From NCBI GenBank assembly GCA_016748015.1, contig JAAOMT010000577.1, positions 285,854 to 349,853 of the forward strand: a stretch of DNA of 64,000 bases, in the 5' to 3' direction. Of this stretch, positions 36,472-50,599 are shown one piece after another. The notes beneath the pieces were generated by a model. The model did not search any database, had not been told where the DNA came from, and was given only the letters and a program-made list of their open reading frames with translations. Origin of the DNA: Geosiphon pyriformis. Its lineage: Eukaryota > Glomeromycota > Glomeromycetes > Archaeosporales > Geosiphonaceae. How positions within the stretch are numbered: position 1 is the stretch's first letter; the number at the start of each line of letters is the position of its first letter. The translations under genes and the position numbers were made by a program.

Positions 36472-38756
36472 TGTTACTTATAGAATATAAAAAGTATATT
36501 AGCATATAAATTAGCCAATCAGAAGTAAACATAATAAATGTGGAATTCCAGAATTCTTTTTAAAAAAATTACAAGATACCAAGAATTTCAGAATTCCTCT
36601 CAAAAAAATTGTAGGATTTCAGAAATTTCAGAATTTCTGGTGTAAAAAATTGAGAAATTGAGAAATCTTAAATATGTATATATAACAGTAACATTAAAAA
36701 CAGAAAAGACAGACATCTAGTTTATATTTGATCTAAGCAACTTTTCGAATCACAAATATTAATAAATAATTATTTACTATCTCAAATCCACTTTTCACTA
36801 TCAACACTTTATGTTGATAGTAATTAACACTTAACCATACTAGAACAATAGCTCTTAATCATAGCTATTGATGAAATACTAATTTTGAATTGCCTTGGCT
36901 TATTTTTTTATTTTTTTTTCTTTTATTTTTGCTTTTGTTGTTATTAAGGTGGTAATTGAATTTAAGGTTGTAGTGGTAGCTATTGTTGAATGGCAACTAG
37001 TAGTGAGTTAATGATAATTACTGGAGATAAGTATTGTTGATTATTAATGTTGGGGTTTGGATCATTTTGATTTTGCTGATTCATATTATCAGAGTTTAGA
37101 TTGTACTAATTTTTTTAAGTTTAAATATTTAGGGTTTCAACTTCCAGGTTTTTTACAATCGGATTCTAGTAATTAAATTTCTGATTGTCATCTTTTTTTT
37201 CTTCTGATTTGGTTATCTTCTAAGGACTTGCAGTTCTAAAATCTGGTTGAGGTAGTGATAATTGAAATTCTAATGGTGTTGGGGATCATAATTTGAATCC
37301 TTCAAAATAATTATCATAAGTTTTCAATAATTCTGCTTTCTTTTGTTTACTTTGAAATAGGAGTCATCCAAATGTTAATGTTGTATTTAATGTGGACATG
37401 TCTGCTAATGTAATATTGATGGTACTTCTGAGTGTGTAATAATATAATAGATATAGTGGAGATTCAATTCTTTGTTTTATCCATGTTGGTAATTGTATTT
37501 TTTTTGGAGATACTGCTGGTGTTTGTAACTTTTCTTTACCTTTATTTGTGTTAGTAATAGGGAATTGTTGTTGAGTATATCTTTTAATTTCTTGATTAAT
37601 TTCTTTGATGATTGGTACGAAACTGTGATTTCATGATAAGCTGGTGTGTTGGATTAATTCTGTATAGAAATTTTTTCTTGCTGATTTAATGTCAACTGGT
37701 CTTTCAAGAAAATCTGTGATTCTTTTATTGACATAAAATTTGAAAGCTAATTCTACTGAATAATAGTTGTTGGTTAAGTCTAATTGTTGGCTATACTGTT
37801 GAAATAAAAATTTAGTGAATTCTAAATGGTTTGTCCTTATTATTTCTGATTCTGCCACTTTTGAATGATTGCTGTTAATGCTGGTTCTCTGTAAGATTAT
37901 ATTTCATAGGAAGTACCAAATGTTATAAGTAATTATTTGGAGTTTCAAATCAAATAACAAACTTGTAACTTGGTGCTTAATAGCTGGGTTGGTATTAATA
38001 TCTAAAGAATTTACAATCTAAAGGTTTTGGTTAAGTTTTTTGTATAATAGACAGAAATGTAGTAGTTGTTTTTAGTAGCCTTCTGAAATTGCAATTCTAT
38101 CAAATTTTTTTCCCAGCATGATGGCTGGTAATCTTCTTGGTAAGCTATCTTCAAATTGATGAGTGTTCTATTCTTGTTTCATGGGTTTTTTACCAGTCTC
38201 TATGATATTTGTAACTCAGTGCTTAATTTTTAATCAATTAATAGACAACAACAAAAGTGAAAATAAAAGAAATAAAAATAAAAAAATAAGCCAAGGCAAT
38301 TCAAGATTAGTATTCTGTCAATAGCTGTGATCAAGAGCTATTGTTCTAGTGTGGTCAAGTGTTAATTACTATCAACATGAAGTGTTAATAGTGGAGAGTG
38401 GATTTGAAATAATGAATAATTATTTATTAATATTTGTAATTTAGAAGGTTGTTTAGATCAAATCTAAACTGAATGTCTGTTTTTTTTGTTTCTAATACTA
38501 CTGCTATATATAAATATTTGAGATTCCTCAATTTCTTAATCCTTCACACCAGAAATTCTAGAATTTCTAAAATCCTGCAATTTCTTTGAAAAGAATTCTG
38601 GAATTCTGGAATTCTGTAATTCTTCATATGAGAATTCTGAAATTTCTGAAATCCTGCAATTCCTCTAAGAGGAATTCTGAAATTCTATATTTACTATGTT
38701 TACTTCTGATTGGCTAATTTATATGCTAATATACTTCTTATATTCTATGAGTAACA
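36472..38756. mobile_element. Head-to-head LTR unit with an inverted gag segment
   Basis: The left end, TGTTACTTATAG (36472), is the start of an LTR in plus orientation and runs to about 36945. The right part, 37921-38756, is a complete 836-bp LTR of the same family in minus orientation, ending ATGAGTAACA. Between them lies minus-strand gag text. Both outer ends are therefore the same (U3) LTR terminus. The 4-bp flanks are ATAT on the left and ACAT on the right (38757-38760), which fit one target duplication with a single C/T difference. The unit seems to have been integrated in this rearranged form. Confidence 0.75.
36946..37920 (-). pseudogene. gag fragment of a Ty3/gypsy element
   Basis: Begins after the LTR with the same primer-binding-like TGGTACTTCC motif. 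An open stretch (37858-37631) reads LEFTKFLFQQYSQQLDLTNN and FKFYVNKRITDFLERPVD. This corresponds to FMKFLFQSYKSYLELTNN and NCYVNKKIVYYLGGQ in the complete element at 47.74 kb. It ends in a Gln-rich part where it meets the left LTR piece. Confidence 0.7.
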
Positions 38757-39064
38757 ACATGTATTTATTTTTAAAAATTAATAATATTCTTAATTAATTT
38801 AAAGATTTAATATATTTTACAACAATTAATTTAACTATTGAATTTTGGCAAATAAAAATAAATCTTATTAATAGAAAAAAAACTATATTTATTACAAAGT
38901 ATAAAACTTACAAGTTTATTGTTATATATTTTAAATTAAAAAATTTTTTATTTATATTTTAAAAATTAATAAACAAAATATTAAATTAGAACATTATAAG
39001 TTTATTTTTATGTATCTTAATAATATAATTATATATCCAAAAACTTAAAACAAATATTTAAAAC
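38757..39064. other. Short A+T-rich spacer
   Basis: Lies between the head-to-head LTR unit and the 5' LTR of the outer gypsy element. No feature seen. Confidence 0.5.
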
Positions 39065-39913
39065 TGTTACTTATAAAAAAAAAATACAAGAAAAAAATAA
39101 AAAAAACAGATTATAAAATAAATCAATAGGATAATAATACTCAATAAGTGAGCATATTTTCAGAAAATTATAATATATTTTTAGAAATTACAGCATATTT
39201 CCAAAAATAAGCATATTTTTAAAAAGTAACATAGAAAAAAAGTAAAAATATATAGAATTTTATATAATACAAATTATGTATATATAGTGAGAATATTAAA
39301 AACAGAAAAAACAAAACAATAGTTAGTAACAAGTAATTATCAAATATCTTTTTCTTGAAAAAATAGTTTGTTATAATTTGAAGTAAAATCATATTTATAT
39401 TTTAATAAAATACTCAATTATTATTTAATCTATTTTATTATTATTTAATTAAGAATCTTTATTAATTTTATATTATTACTAATTAATGTTAATAGAATAC
39501 AATATTTAATTATACTAGAATAATAATTTTTGATTATAATTATTGATGAGATACTAATTTCTTATTTCTTTTTTTCTTTTTTTTTTTATTTTCTTTATTA
39601 TTTACTAATTGATTAAAGAATTAAGTACTAAATAATTAACATCATAAATAGTTTAATAAAAGACTTATGAAATAAGAATAGAAAACTTAAGAATAGCTTA
39701 TTAAAAAAACATAACTGTTAAATTAAACTAGCTACTATGCTAAAAAAAAATTTATAAAAGAAACTATTAATTAAATCTCTGTTTATTATAAAAAAAATAT
39801 AACCAAACTTTTTAGATCATAAAACTTTTAGAAAACATTATTATCAATAGTTATTGAATACTATATTATAAATTTGTTATTTATTTTAATACTTCAAATA
39901 ATTATCTATAACA
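39065..39913 (+). repeat. 5' LTR of the outer gypsy element
   Basis: Starts TGTTACTTATAAAAAA and ends ATTATCTATAACA, with 5-6 bp terminal inverted repeats. The tRNA-primer site TGGTGTTCTCTGTGAG begins two bases later, at 39916. Confidence 0.8.
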
Positions 39914-39919
39914 TTTGGT

Positions 39920-42900
39920 GTTCTCTGTGAGATATAATTTAATAAAAAACAAGCACTATTAAAAATTATTTAGAAAAGTGACAGACCAAAAAATTATAAG
40001 AGGAATTACTTAGAATTTACAAAATTTTTATTTTATATTATCAAACTTATCTTGGATTAATAAATAATTATTGGTTAGCAAAATCAGCTTTCAACTTTTA
40101 TGTAAATAAAAAAATTATAAACTACTTGAAAGGTCAAAAAAATCTAAAAGCTATCATTAAAAATTTTTATAGTGAGCTATTATAATATACCAGTTTTTTA
40201 CAAAATTATAGTTTTGTCTCAATAATTACAAAGATAAATCATGAGATCAAAACTTATATCAAACAGAGATTTTCTATCATCTTTGCAAACAAAACAAAAA
40301 AAAAGCTACAAATCTTAACAGAAACTTCAAGAAAAATACAACTATCTACTTAAAAAAAACCAAGAGTTATTTTATCTATTAACTTATTATATTATTATAT
40401 GTTTAAAAGCACCATCCAGATAATATCAACAACTATGCTTATATCAAAAACATTATTATTACAAGTACTATTCCAAAATAACCAGAAGAAAACCAAATTA
40501 TTAAAAACCTATAGTAATTTTTTTAAAAAATTTAAATTGCAATCAACAATCTCATTAAGATTTTAATTATTGTCATTTTAACCAAATTTTGGATCTACTA
40601 GTAATTAAACAGACACCAATTCAGAAGAAAAAGAAGACAACAATCAAAATAATAATAATCCAAACTTGATCTTAAATAATCTAAAAATCCTAACTCTGAT
40701 TGTTTAAACCCAGCAAAACCTGAATAGCTTAAACTTTATTTCTATTTTTTAACAAAACTTACCTTCAGTTATCATAATTAATCAATTGTCAATAGCATCA
40801 ATTGTTGCTTATTAACAACTATAACAACAATAATTTGCATTAATAGTCTACACACTATTATTAGAGATTTTTGGTCTCTTTTTTTAAATGTTGTTTAATG
40901 TTAATTTGTTGTTAATTCACAATTATTAAAAGTTAATAAATTTTTAATAACTGAATTTATTTTCAAATTATCTTTTATAATTTGAATTACTGGGCTTATA
41001 AATAAAATAACCAATTCTGTGTCAATTATTTATATAGTTACTTTATAGTAAAAGTCAACTCTTTCCCAAAAATTGCTTATCTAGAAGCTTATTAAGATGT
41101 GTAATTATTTTGCTATAAAAGTCAACTCTTCTACAGAAATTTTGTCTGCAAACTATCTTAATATTAATAATAATAAAAAATAAATATAAAAAATATAAAA
41201 CAAATGAAATTTTATTAAGAAAATCGTTTTTTGTTTAGGCCTAAAGTTACTAATAAATTACTGAAATTAATAACCAATCAATTTCAAAATGTTAGTTAAA
41301 ATTTGAAGAATTTCAGGTGTAGTTTTTAATAAATTTGTTTTTTAAGTGTTTGATTTTTTTTATTTAATTTGTACTAAGAAACTTGTTTTAAAAAAAATAG
41401 TTCTGAGCTAGATATATTTTTTTTGAAAAAAAATTTTTTTTTTATATAACTTGTTATAGTACTATTCTATAAACTTGAATTTTTTTTTTGCTATAATTTT
41501 GATAAACTAAAAATATATTTTGACAAACTACAAGTTATTTCGACAAACTATTAACTATTTTAGTAAACTGTCTATTATTTTAGCAAATTTCTATAAATTT
41601 TAAATGTTATATAATTTAGAATATTATATAATCTGATTATTTTAATTTTTATTATAAAAATTGGGTTATTAATTAAATAATAATATTTGATAATTTTAAT
41701 TAATTAATAAGTAATAATTAAAACAATATTTAATATATGCTAATTAATAATAAGAGTTTTAAGAGTAATTTTATGTTAATTAATAACTAATAGTCTACTG
41801 GTAACAATACCAATTACCAAATTAGAAAAATTTATCAGCAAAGAAAACAACACTTAAACATGACCAAATAATATAGAAAAAACCATTATAATCAATAAAT
41901 AAAATAATGCTAAAACTTTTTAAATCATATCATACTTTCTACAAAATACTGTAGACTTATGATATTAGGGTTTAATAAACAAACCACAAGATTTTAACAC
42001 ATTCAAAATCATATTTCTACAATACTTTAGCAATTACAATAACATCAATTATCTGTTAACTAGTTTTACTACTATTAAGCAAAGCAATAATGAAGCAGTC
42101 ACTACTTACTTGGGATGCTTTTATAAGAATCTACACCAAATTCGAGCAATTAACACTAACTACTTTACAAGACTTCAGATCTTAAATTAATTTATTCATA
42201 AATTATACAGTAGTTTGTTATAATAGGTATGTTCATTATATTCAAATATCTTTCAAAATATAGTTATTTATACTAAAAATTTTGAATTAACTGAATTCAA
42301 AATCAACTATGCCCAAGCTATAAATCTAGTAATAAACAAATTATCTAAATTGAATACCAAATTAAAGCAATTTGAAAAATCAATCAATAAAAAAATTAAA
42401 GAATATTTAACTACCAATTAAGTAATTTATCAATTTTTTTAATACCATGACTATCAAAAAATCTCTAATCAGTTCTAAAATTAGTCATGTTTATTATTAT
42501 TAACAAATCAACCATGACAACAAAAAATATGTATTTGCCATTATTGTAATAAATAAGAGTACCTAAAAATAGACTATAAAACAAGATTAAATAATTAATA
42601 ATTGGAAAATCAATATCAAAACCCTAATTGCAAGTTTTAAATTCAAAACTATGTTAACAATTTGTTATTAAAACAATATTAATATTAATTATATTACATA
42701 CCAATAATGTAGCAATCAATATACTTACTTTTAATCTATCAGATTCTAGTATCAGTAATATATTAACTGTAGTTATAAGTAATCTATTAGTTTTAACCAA
42801 TTCAAATACCACCCTAAAATCTAATTCCATTGCTAATCAAAAGCCAAAAACTAAAGATTATTACACTCAACAAAACTAGAGATCGACAATGATTATATAC

Positions 42901-44706
42901 TAACTAATTTTCAATCCTTTAAACCAGCTATCAAGATTATATCAGTAAAATTCAGAAAATAGATATATCCAAAACACGAATTTTTAAAACTATTTAAGTC
43001 TCTTAATAATCCCAGAAATTGCAACACCTAAATTACTAGAAACCAACCTAATATCACTTATCAACAATATTTTATCAGCAACTATTACTGAAGATATATT
43101 ACTTACAACTATTTTTTTTTTGAATTAGAAGAATTAGCAACAACATTTTTATTTAGTGGAACTACTTTTAATATCAAACCTATTACAGTCATGTATACAG
43201 ATGCCAAAGTCAATGGCCAATCTATCAAATTAATTCTTAATAATAGTTCAGTAGACAATATTATTACATAACAACTTATAGATTAATTAAATTACCAAAT
43301 TAATTGAGCTATCAACATTAAAATTATTATTGCTAATAAAACAACCAAGATTTTTATTAATAAAATTAATGACTTTTTATTTAAAGTTAATAGTATTATT
43401 GGATTTATTAAAGTTTTAATCATAAAAGTCATGTAATATTAAGTATTTATTGATAACAACTGGCTCTTTAAAATCAACACTGTATTTAACTGGAATACCT
43501 AAAAGCTTCAATTAATATTTGATAATCAGTATACTTAAGTATTTGCTATCTGCAGATACTTTAAAGCTTTTTTAAAAGAGCAATTATTAATTAAGTTGGA
43601 AAAAAAAAAGAAAAACCTATCTAAGAAGCCTATTAAATTTTGTGAACTAAAAACAAACACAATGAGCTATTACCAATACTCTTTTAGAATGACAAAAGAA
43701 AAAGAAAAGATGAAGATGAATCTCAAAACACCACTATTATAAAAAAAACATTCAACAGTTGGAACATTTTATACTCAACATCAAAGCCAAAAAAACAACT
43801 ATCTTGTATCTTATTTAAATACAAGAATTACAAAAAAAAGCTTTCATCTATAAGAACTTAGATTTTGTCTAAAAAAAATATGAAACATATATCTGTTATT
43901 ATTGTAAAACATGCTACTAAGAATGCTTTGAATATTCAAAATAGCAGAAAAAGTGAGACAACAAACCATATTTTATATGTAAAAAAATATTACTCAATAA
44001 AAAAATATGAAATAATATTCTTGATTAAAAAAAAACATATAACATATCATGCCAATACATAATTTTTATTAGTGATTGGATAAGCAAAAAAACATTATTT
44101 AATATCATATAGAGCAGAGTTCTGTTATGTTTGGATGGTTATTTACATAACAAAAATAAAATTTGGCAAATAACAAATGTTAAAATCAAAGACATTTCAT
44201 CCAATAAAATATTAGCAATTAAAACCAACTTACTAAAACTTATTAAAACTGTTTTTATTACAAATCTAGATATTGTTGTTAATATTATAAGCAATTTAAA
44301 ACAATTTTATGAACACAACTAAGATTTAGCACTCACTCAAAAAGAGCAAGAGCAGTATTTAAAACAATTAAATATTAGAGTCTGTAAACATTGTTTAATT
44401 TCCAATAATTTCAAATATTGTGATAATTGTAACTTCATTTACAATCCACTATTGTGTATAATTTATTTAATTTCTGAAAAAAAAAACCAATCAGTTGTTG
44501 CACTTTGAAATTGGAATTGGAACTTAATTTTGATTTTAACTCTAACAATGATAACAACAATAGTTCTAATACTGTTTACAACAACAACAACAATAACTAT
44601 GATTCAAATTCTAATAAAAATTTCTAACAATATATTATACTTTCAGATCTATTAATGAACCAGAAACTTATATGATTTAGCAATAACAATAAAAATATTA
44701 TATCAA
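39920..44706 (+). pseudogene. gag-protease half of the outer element
   Basis: The parts follow the order of the inner element. Gag text includes FNFYVNKKIINYLKGQKN near 40.1 kb. A decayed zinc knuckle lies at about 42,530 (ICHYCNK, with later His and Cys changed to Tyr). Protease is near 43.2 kb (VMYTDAKVNGQSIKLILNNS, where the active DSG reads NNS). The cysteine-rich region has VCKHCLISNNFKYCDNC at 44383. A second-family LTR interrupts gag at 40856-41806. Stops are mostly TAA and TAG at former Gln codons. Confidence 0.72.
40856..41806 (-). mobile_element. Solo LTR of a second LTR family
   Basis: The minus-strand sequence starts TGTTACCAGTAGACTATTAG and ends TCTCTAATAATA. It is flanked by ACAC (40852-40855) and ATAC (41807-41810), a 4-bp target duplication with one C/T change. 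The other copy, in plus orientation, is at 61246-62217. Shared inner text includes AAAGTCAACTCTTTCCCAAA. No internal coding region accompanies it. Confidence 0.8.
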
Positions 44707-46875
44707 AACTAAGATTCTGATTAAACCAAAACAAACCAAACTTTGAGTGTTGTTTAAGTTTAGTTTAAGTCTGGTTCAAAGTTTATAAACTTGTTCAAAT
44801 TTAATAGAATTAAAAAAAATATAATTTGTACTATTTGTTAATTAATTATTATTTTGTTTAATTATTATAATTAGTTAAAGAAATATATAAAACTATGTAT
44901 ATATAACAACTTTATTCTTCAACTTACCAAAATAAATTCATTATTAGTATTATCTAATATTATCAAAAATTTAAAATTTAAAATAACAGAATTTGATAAC
45001 CCAAATAGTTCGAATATTAATATATTTGGTAAACATAATTTTTAGAGTAAAATATAGAACTATTTTAATAAGTTTGAATAAATGAAAAAAAAACAGCTAA
45101 ATATATGATCTCAAAATATGTGTATAAACTATTTTTTTATGGATTTACAGACACTATTAAATCTTTATAGTGCCATTTAAAGGCTTTTTACCAGACAATA
45201 TATATTATAATAAAAAAATATCATAAAAAAAGCAAAATATTCAGAAAAATTGTGAGTTAATTAAAAAAATATTTTGATAAAAAAAATTGCTATTTTTTTT
45301 TATAATTTTTGGTCAATTTAACTAGAAACTGCTCTAGTCTTTTGTAATAACTGCTATTGACATTAATAATGAAAAACTTTGTAACATAATTATTATTTGA
45401 CTTATAATTATTAATGACTATTTCTTATAATAGAAAACTCTAAATTAATTAAAATATTTCAATATTTAAACCCTATTTCTCAACTTGTTTGTGCTGATAT
45501 AATTAAAAATAAAGTCATAAAACTTTATATTTTAAGTAGACAAAAATTAAGAGTAAGTATTATTTTTATTATAAAATATCTGTTTTTTATTTATATTTAT
45601 AATGTGATAAGCATATTTAACTATCAATTCCAAAATTTTTTTACATTAAATCTTTAAATATCTTTTAATAACAAAATCTTTGTCTTTATTACTGCTTATT
45701 ATATTAATGACAATTGGAACTTTTAACAAACAATAATTGATTTTGGATTAATAAGTAGATAATATAAGAGAATAAATTTGTGAATTAATTTTTTAAAGTA
45801 TTAAAAAATTATAGAATTACATCAAAAATACATATGTATATTCTTGTATAAATTTGAATTAGTTAATGGCCAATAATAAGATTAGTATACTATATAGTAT
45901 ATTGGTATCATTTAAAACTCAAAATTATTACAGTATTTATATCATCAAAAATCACATTTTTTTAATGTTGGCTTAAGTTGATTTTTATTATTGCTTAGCA
46001 TTATTATAGTAGTTATATTATTAAAAACCACATTTTCTTAATGTTAACTTAAATGGTTTTTATCATTGTCTTAAGTCGAATTTTCAGCCAAAAAGATTAA
46101 GAAAAAAAGTTTAAAAAAAAGTTACATTTACCCTCTTTTTATATAAATTTATTATTAATTTTATTAGTTATAACCTAATTTTTTTTGACAACTTCTTGCT
46201 ATTACTTTCAATAATTTTGCAAATAATAATACTTTTATAAAAAAGTTAATGAAAAAATTAAAAAAGAAAAACATTCAATAGAATTCAAAAGATTTTTAAT
46301 TTTGATGCTTTAATTATATTTTAAACTTAACAGTACAGATGGTTTTAAATAAAATAAAGAATAATGTTTTTAAGATATTTGTTAAAAACTCAAACTAAAT
46401 ATATTTACCTAAAATTTTCTTAATGTAAACTTTGTATAAATTAAAGATTAGGAAACTTACTCTGCAATTTGTATCTTATTTTAATGTTTTAAGATCTTTA
46501 AACATATCTGTAATATATGTTAAATTAAATATTATAAATTTATTTTGGATTGTTTTATCTGGTAGAATTTTACTTATAACAAAGTCAGAAATAGATTATT
46601 TCTTAAATTGGCAAGTTGTTTATTTTTAATTTCATATATTTTGAATACAAAAATTCTAACAATAAATTTATAGACATTAAACACACTTACTAATATTTAC
46701 ATTGATTTCCATCAATATGTTATTTCACATGATCAATGAGTTGTCTTTGATAAGATTGCTAAATTTTTTGAATTATTTAAAAATATTATAGTTAAAATAT
46801 TAATTAGTTTAAATAATACTGTCTTTTTAATTATTTTTCTTTTTAATATTATTTTTAATCACATCAAAAACATGG

Positions 46876-47643
46876 TGTTACTCATAAAATATAGAAATCA
46901 TATTAGTATATAAATTAGCCATCAGAAATAGACATAGTAAAAAAGAGAATTCCAGAATTATAAGATTTTTATATAAAGAATTACAAAATTTCACAATTCC
47001 AGAAATTTCAGGATTCTTGGTACAAAGAATTGAGAAATTAAGGAATCTCAATTATGTATATATAATAATAGCATTAGAAAAAGAAAAGACATCTGAGTTT
47101 TACTTCTTAGTTAACATCTATATATTTATATTATCAATAAATATATTTATTAATTATATCAATCTAATTGTCCACTATTAACATTTTATGTTAATAGTAA
47201 CCAATACTTAACTACACTAAAATAATAGTTCTTAATTATGCCTATTAACAGAATACTAATTTTTTTGCTTTGGCTTATTTTTTATTTCATTTTTTATTTA
47301 TTTATTTTTTTTTTTTGTGTTTTGTTGTTGATTTACTAATTGATTTAACAAAAATTAATGTGTGGGTTATTGATGTCAGGATAAAACACTGGTAAAAGAC
47401 TCAGAAATAAGGGTAGACATTCAGAATTGAAGATAGCTTACCAGGAGATTGCTGGCCACTACATTAAGAAAAAAATTAATAGAATTGTAATTCTGAGAAG
47501 TGACTGAAACAACTATTGAATCTCTGTTTATTATACAAAAAACTTAACCAAAAACTTTCAAATCTTACCAATTGTATCAAATACTAAGTACCAAGTTACA
47601 AGTTTGTTATTTGCTTTGAGATCCCAAATAATCACTTGTAATA
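46876..47643 (+). repeat. 5' LTR of the inner gypsy element
   Basis: Starts TGTTACTCATAAAATATAG and ends CACTTGTAATA (GTAACA changed to GTAATA). Two TTCCAGAA motifs (about 46951 and 47001) precede a TATGTATATATAATAAT promoter-like box at about 47054. Confidence 0.88.
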
Positions 47644-47645
47644 TT

Positions 47646-47662
47646 TGGTGCTTTCTGTGAGG
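47646..47662 (+). promoter_or_regulatory. Primer-binding site
   Basis: TGGTGCTTTCTGTGAGG starts two bases after the LTR, with TGG able to pair with the CCA end of a tRNA. I cannot tell which tRNA. Confidence 0.75.
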
Positions 47663-47739
47663 TATAATCCAACAGAGAATCAACATCAACAGCAATTATT
47701 CAAAACAGTGACAGAATTAAAAAAATAGAGACAAACCAC

Positions 47740-49450
47740 TTGGGATTTATGAAATTTTTATTCCAGTCTTACAAAAGTTATTTGGAATTAACAAATAATA
47801 ATTGGCCAGCAGAATTAGTTTTTAATTGCTATGTTAATAAAAAAATTGTATATTATTTAGGAGGCCAAGAAAATTCAGAATCTGTCTTCAACAATTTCTT
47901 CAGTAAACTACTCCAAAACACTATATTACTACAAAATCATCTATTTGCACTAATAATTACAAAAATAAACAGGAAAATTGAAAAATACACTAAACAAAAA
48001 TTCCCTATCATTTTTGTTAACAAAAAAAAAAAGATTACAAACACCAGCAGGAACTCCAAAGCAAATACAAGTACCTACTTGAAAGAAACAGAGATTTGAT
48101 TTACCTGCTAATCTATCATATTATTATACACCCAAAAGCATTATCAATATAATATCAATAGGCATATTTACAGCTAATGTAACAACACTACTAAACAGAA
48201 TTCCATTCCAAAGTAAACAAAAAAAAGCAGAATTTTTAGAAACCTACAGCAATTATTTTAAGGAATTTAAATTGTGATCTCCAATACCATCAGAAGTTTG
48301 ATCATTGTCATTACAACCAAATTTCAGAGCTGCTAGTTCTTGGGAAATAACCAACTCTGAGAAAGAGAAAAACAGTGATCAAGAAATTAATAAGCAAAAT
48401 CCAATTTCAGAAAACCCAGAAATTCAAACTTCAATTATTCCAACTCAGCAAAATCAGAACAATCCAAATACCACTCCTATTGTTCTCCAAAATTTACTTT
48501 CAGTAATTGTAATTAATCTACTACCAGTTTTACCAATTGTCAAACAGCAACAACCACAGTCACAACCACCATCCCAACAGCAATTTTAACAGCAACCACA
48601 ACTGCAACAACAATTACTATTAGCACCAATAATATATATACCCATTACCAAAATTGAGAAATTGACTAGTAAAAAGAACAATGCTCAAGTATGGCTCAAT
48701 GACATAGAGAAAGCCATTGTAGCTAATGGATAGAACAATGTCAAAGCATTATAGGCAATCCCATATTTTCTCTAGAATACTACTAATTTATGATATTAAA
48801 GACTGATTCAGAAACCCCAAGATTTCAATACATTTAAAGTTGAATTCTAGAGATATTTTAGTAATAATAACAATATTAATTGCCTAGCCAATACTTTCAC
48901 AACTATCAAACAAGGAGAAACTAATTATTACTTACCTAGAATGCTTCCATAAAAATTTGCACCAAATTCAAGCCATTGACACTAATTAGTTCACAGTAGC
49001 CCAAATATTGAATCAGTTCATTTGTGAATTATGTAGCAGTATCTTATAACACATATGTTTATTACATCTAGTCACACTTCAAGCTGCAGTCACATATGCT
49101 AAAAACTTTAAAGCAGTCAAATTAAAAGCCAACCACACTCAGGCCATAAATTTAGTAATAAATGGATCATTTGACTTGGATTCCAAATTAAAACAATTTA
49201 GTAATTCAATTAATCAGAAAATTGAGAGATACTTAGCTAACAATTAAGCAATCTATCAACTCCCACAATGTTACAACAATTCAGAAAACTTCAGTCATTC
49301 TTAAAATCAGATGTATCTATCATTATTAACTAATCAACCATGACAACAGGAGACATGTATGTATTATAATTGTGATAAACAAAACCATATAAGAGCCAAT
49401 TGTCATAACAAATTTAATAACAACTATTAACAATTAGAAAATCAATATTG
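47740..49450 (+). pseudogene. gag region of the inner element
   Basis: Gag forms the particle and binds RNA. The first 119 codons are open (MGFMKFLFQSYKSYLELTNN...). A Gln/Pro-rich section follows at 48305-48589, and a zinc knuckle at 49356-49403 reads CMYYNCDKQNHIRANC. In a normal CX2CX4HX4C knuckle the first Cys would be where Tyr now stands, one G-to-A change. Stops and frame changes lie between these parts. Confidence 0.75.
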
Positions 49451-49899
49451 AAACCTTGATTGCAGATTTTAAACTCCAAATTACCACCCAAATTAAAATC
49501 AATATCAGTCCTATTACCCACCAATGACACAACAAATATACTCATCACCAATTTATTAATTTTCAATACCTGTAATATATCAACTACAGCCACAAGTAAT
49601 TTATCAACCTCAACCATTTTCAACACTGCCACAAATTTCAATTCAAATATCCAAAAATCCAAGACCAAGAATTACCAACACCCAACAAAACTAGTGATCA
49701 GTAATAGTAATGCATTAATTAATATCTAGTACATCACAACAGCCATTAAGGTTATACTAGCAGAGTTCGAAAACTGGGTATAACTAAACTCAAATTCCCA
49801 GAACTATTTAAGTTTTTTGATTACTTCAGAAGACACATCACCCAATAAACTAGAATTCAACCAAAAATAGCCTTTTATTAACAACATACTGCCAACAAT

Positions 49900-50290
49900 G
49901 ATTACTAAAAATGAATCACTTACTGCCATCTTTCTTTTTGAACTCAAAGAATCAATTAAAATGCTGCTATTCAGTAGAGCTGCCCTAAAATTAAAACTCA
50001 TCACTACAATGTATACTGATGTCAAAGTTGATGATCAGTTCATCAAACTAATCTTAAACAGTAGATTAACTGACAGCATTATCACCTAACAACTCATGAA
50101 CTAATTAAGTCATCAAGTTGATCATGCTGTCAGTGCACAAATAATCACTGCTGATAAAGTGACAAAAACTCCAATAGGCAAAATTGACAACTTTTTCTTT
50201 GAAGTTAGTGGTATCATCGCACCAATCAAAGTTCTTGTCATGGAAGCTACCCAGTATCAAGCACTTATTAATAATAACTGGCTGTCTAAA
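49900..50290 (+). pseudogene. Aspartic protease region of the inner element
   Basis: Reads TTMYTDVKVDDQFIKLILNS and RLTDSIIT. The active-site motif normally DSG/DTG appears as NSR (about 50056-50064), so the catalytic Asp is lost. Confidence 0.75.
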
Positions 50291-50599
50291 ACCAATACTA
50301 TCCTTGACTGGATTATATAAGAGCTATAACTCAGTTGAGATAACCACCAAATTCGAGTACCTGCCACTTGCAACCATTTTAAGACAGACACCACTCAATT
50401 GCCACCACTAATCAAATTTGATGAAGAAGAAAAGAAACCTATCTGGAAAGCATACCAAGTCTTATGGGCTAACACTGACCACAACAATCTACCACCAGTA
50501 CTTACATAAGAAGAAGAAAAAAAAAAAAAAAAAAAGATAAAGAAGAAATTCAAGCAACCACCTCTATATATACAACATATACTTCTATCACTCAAACAC

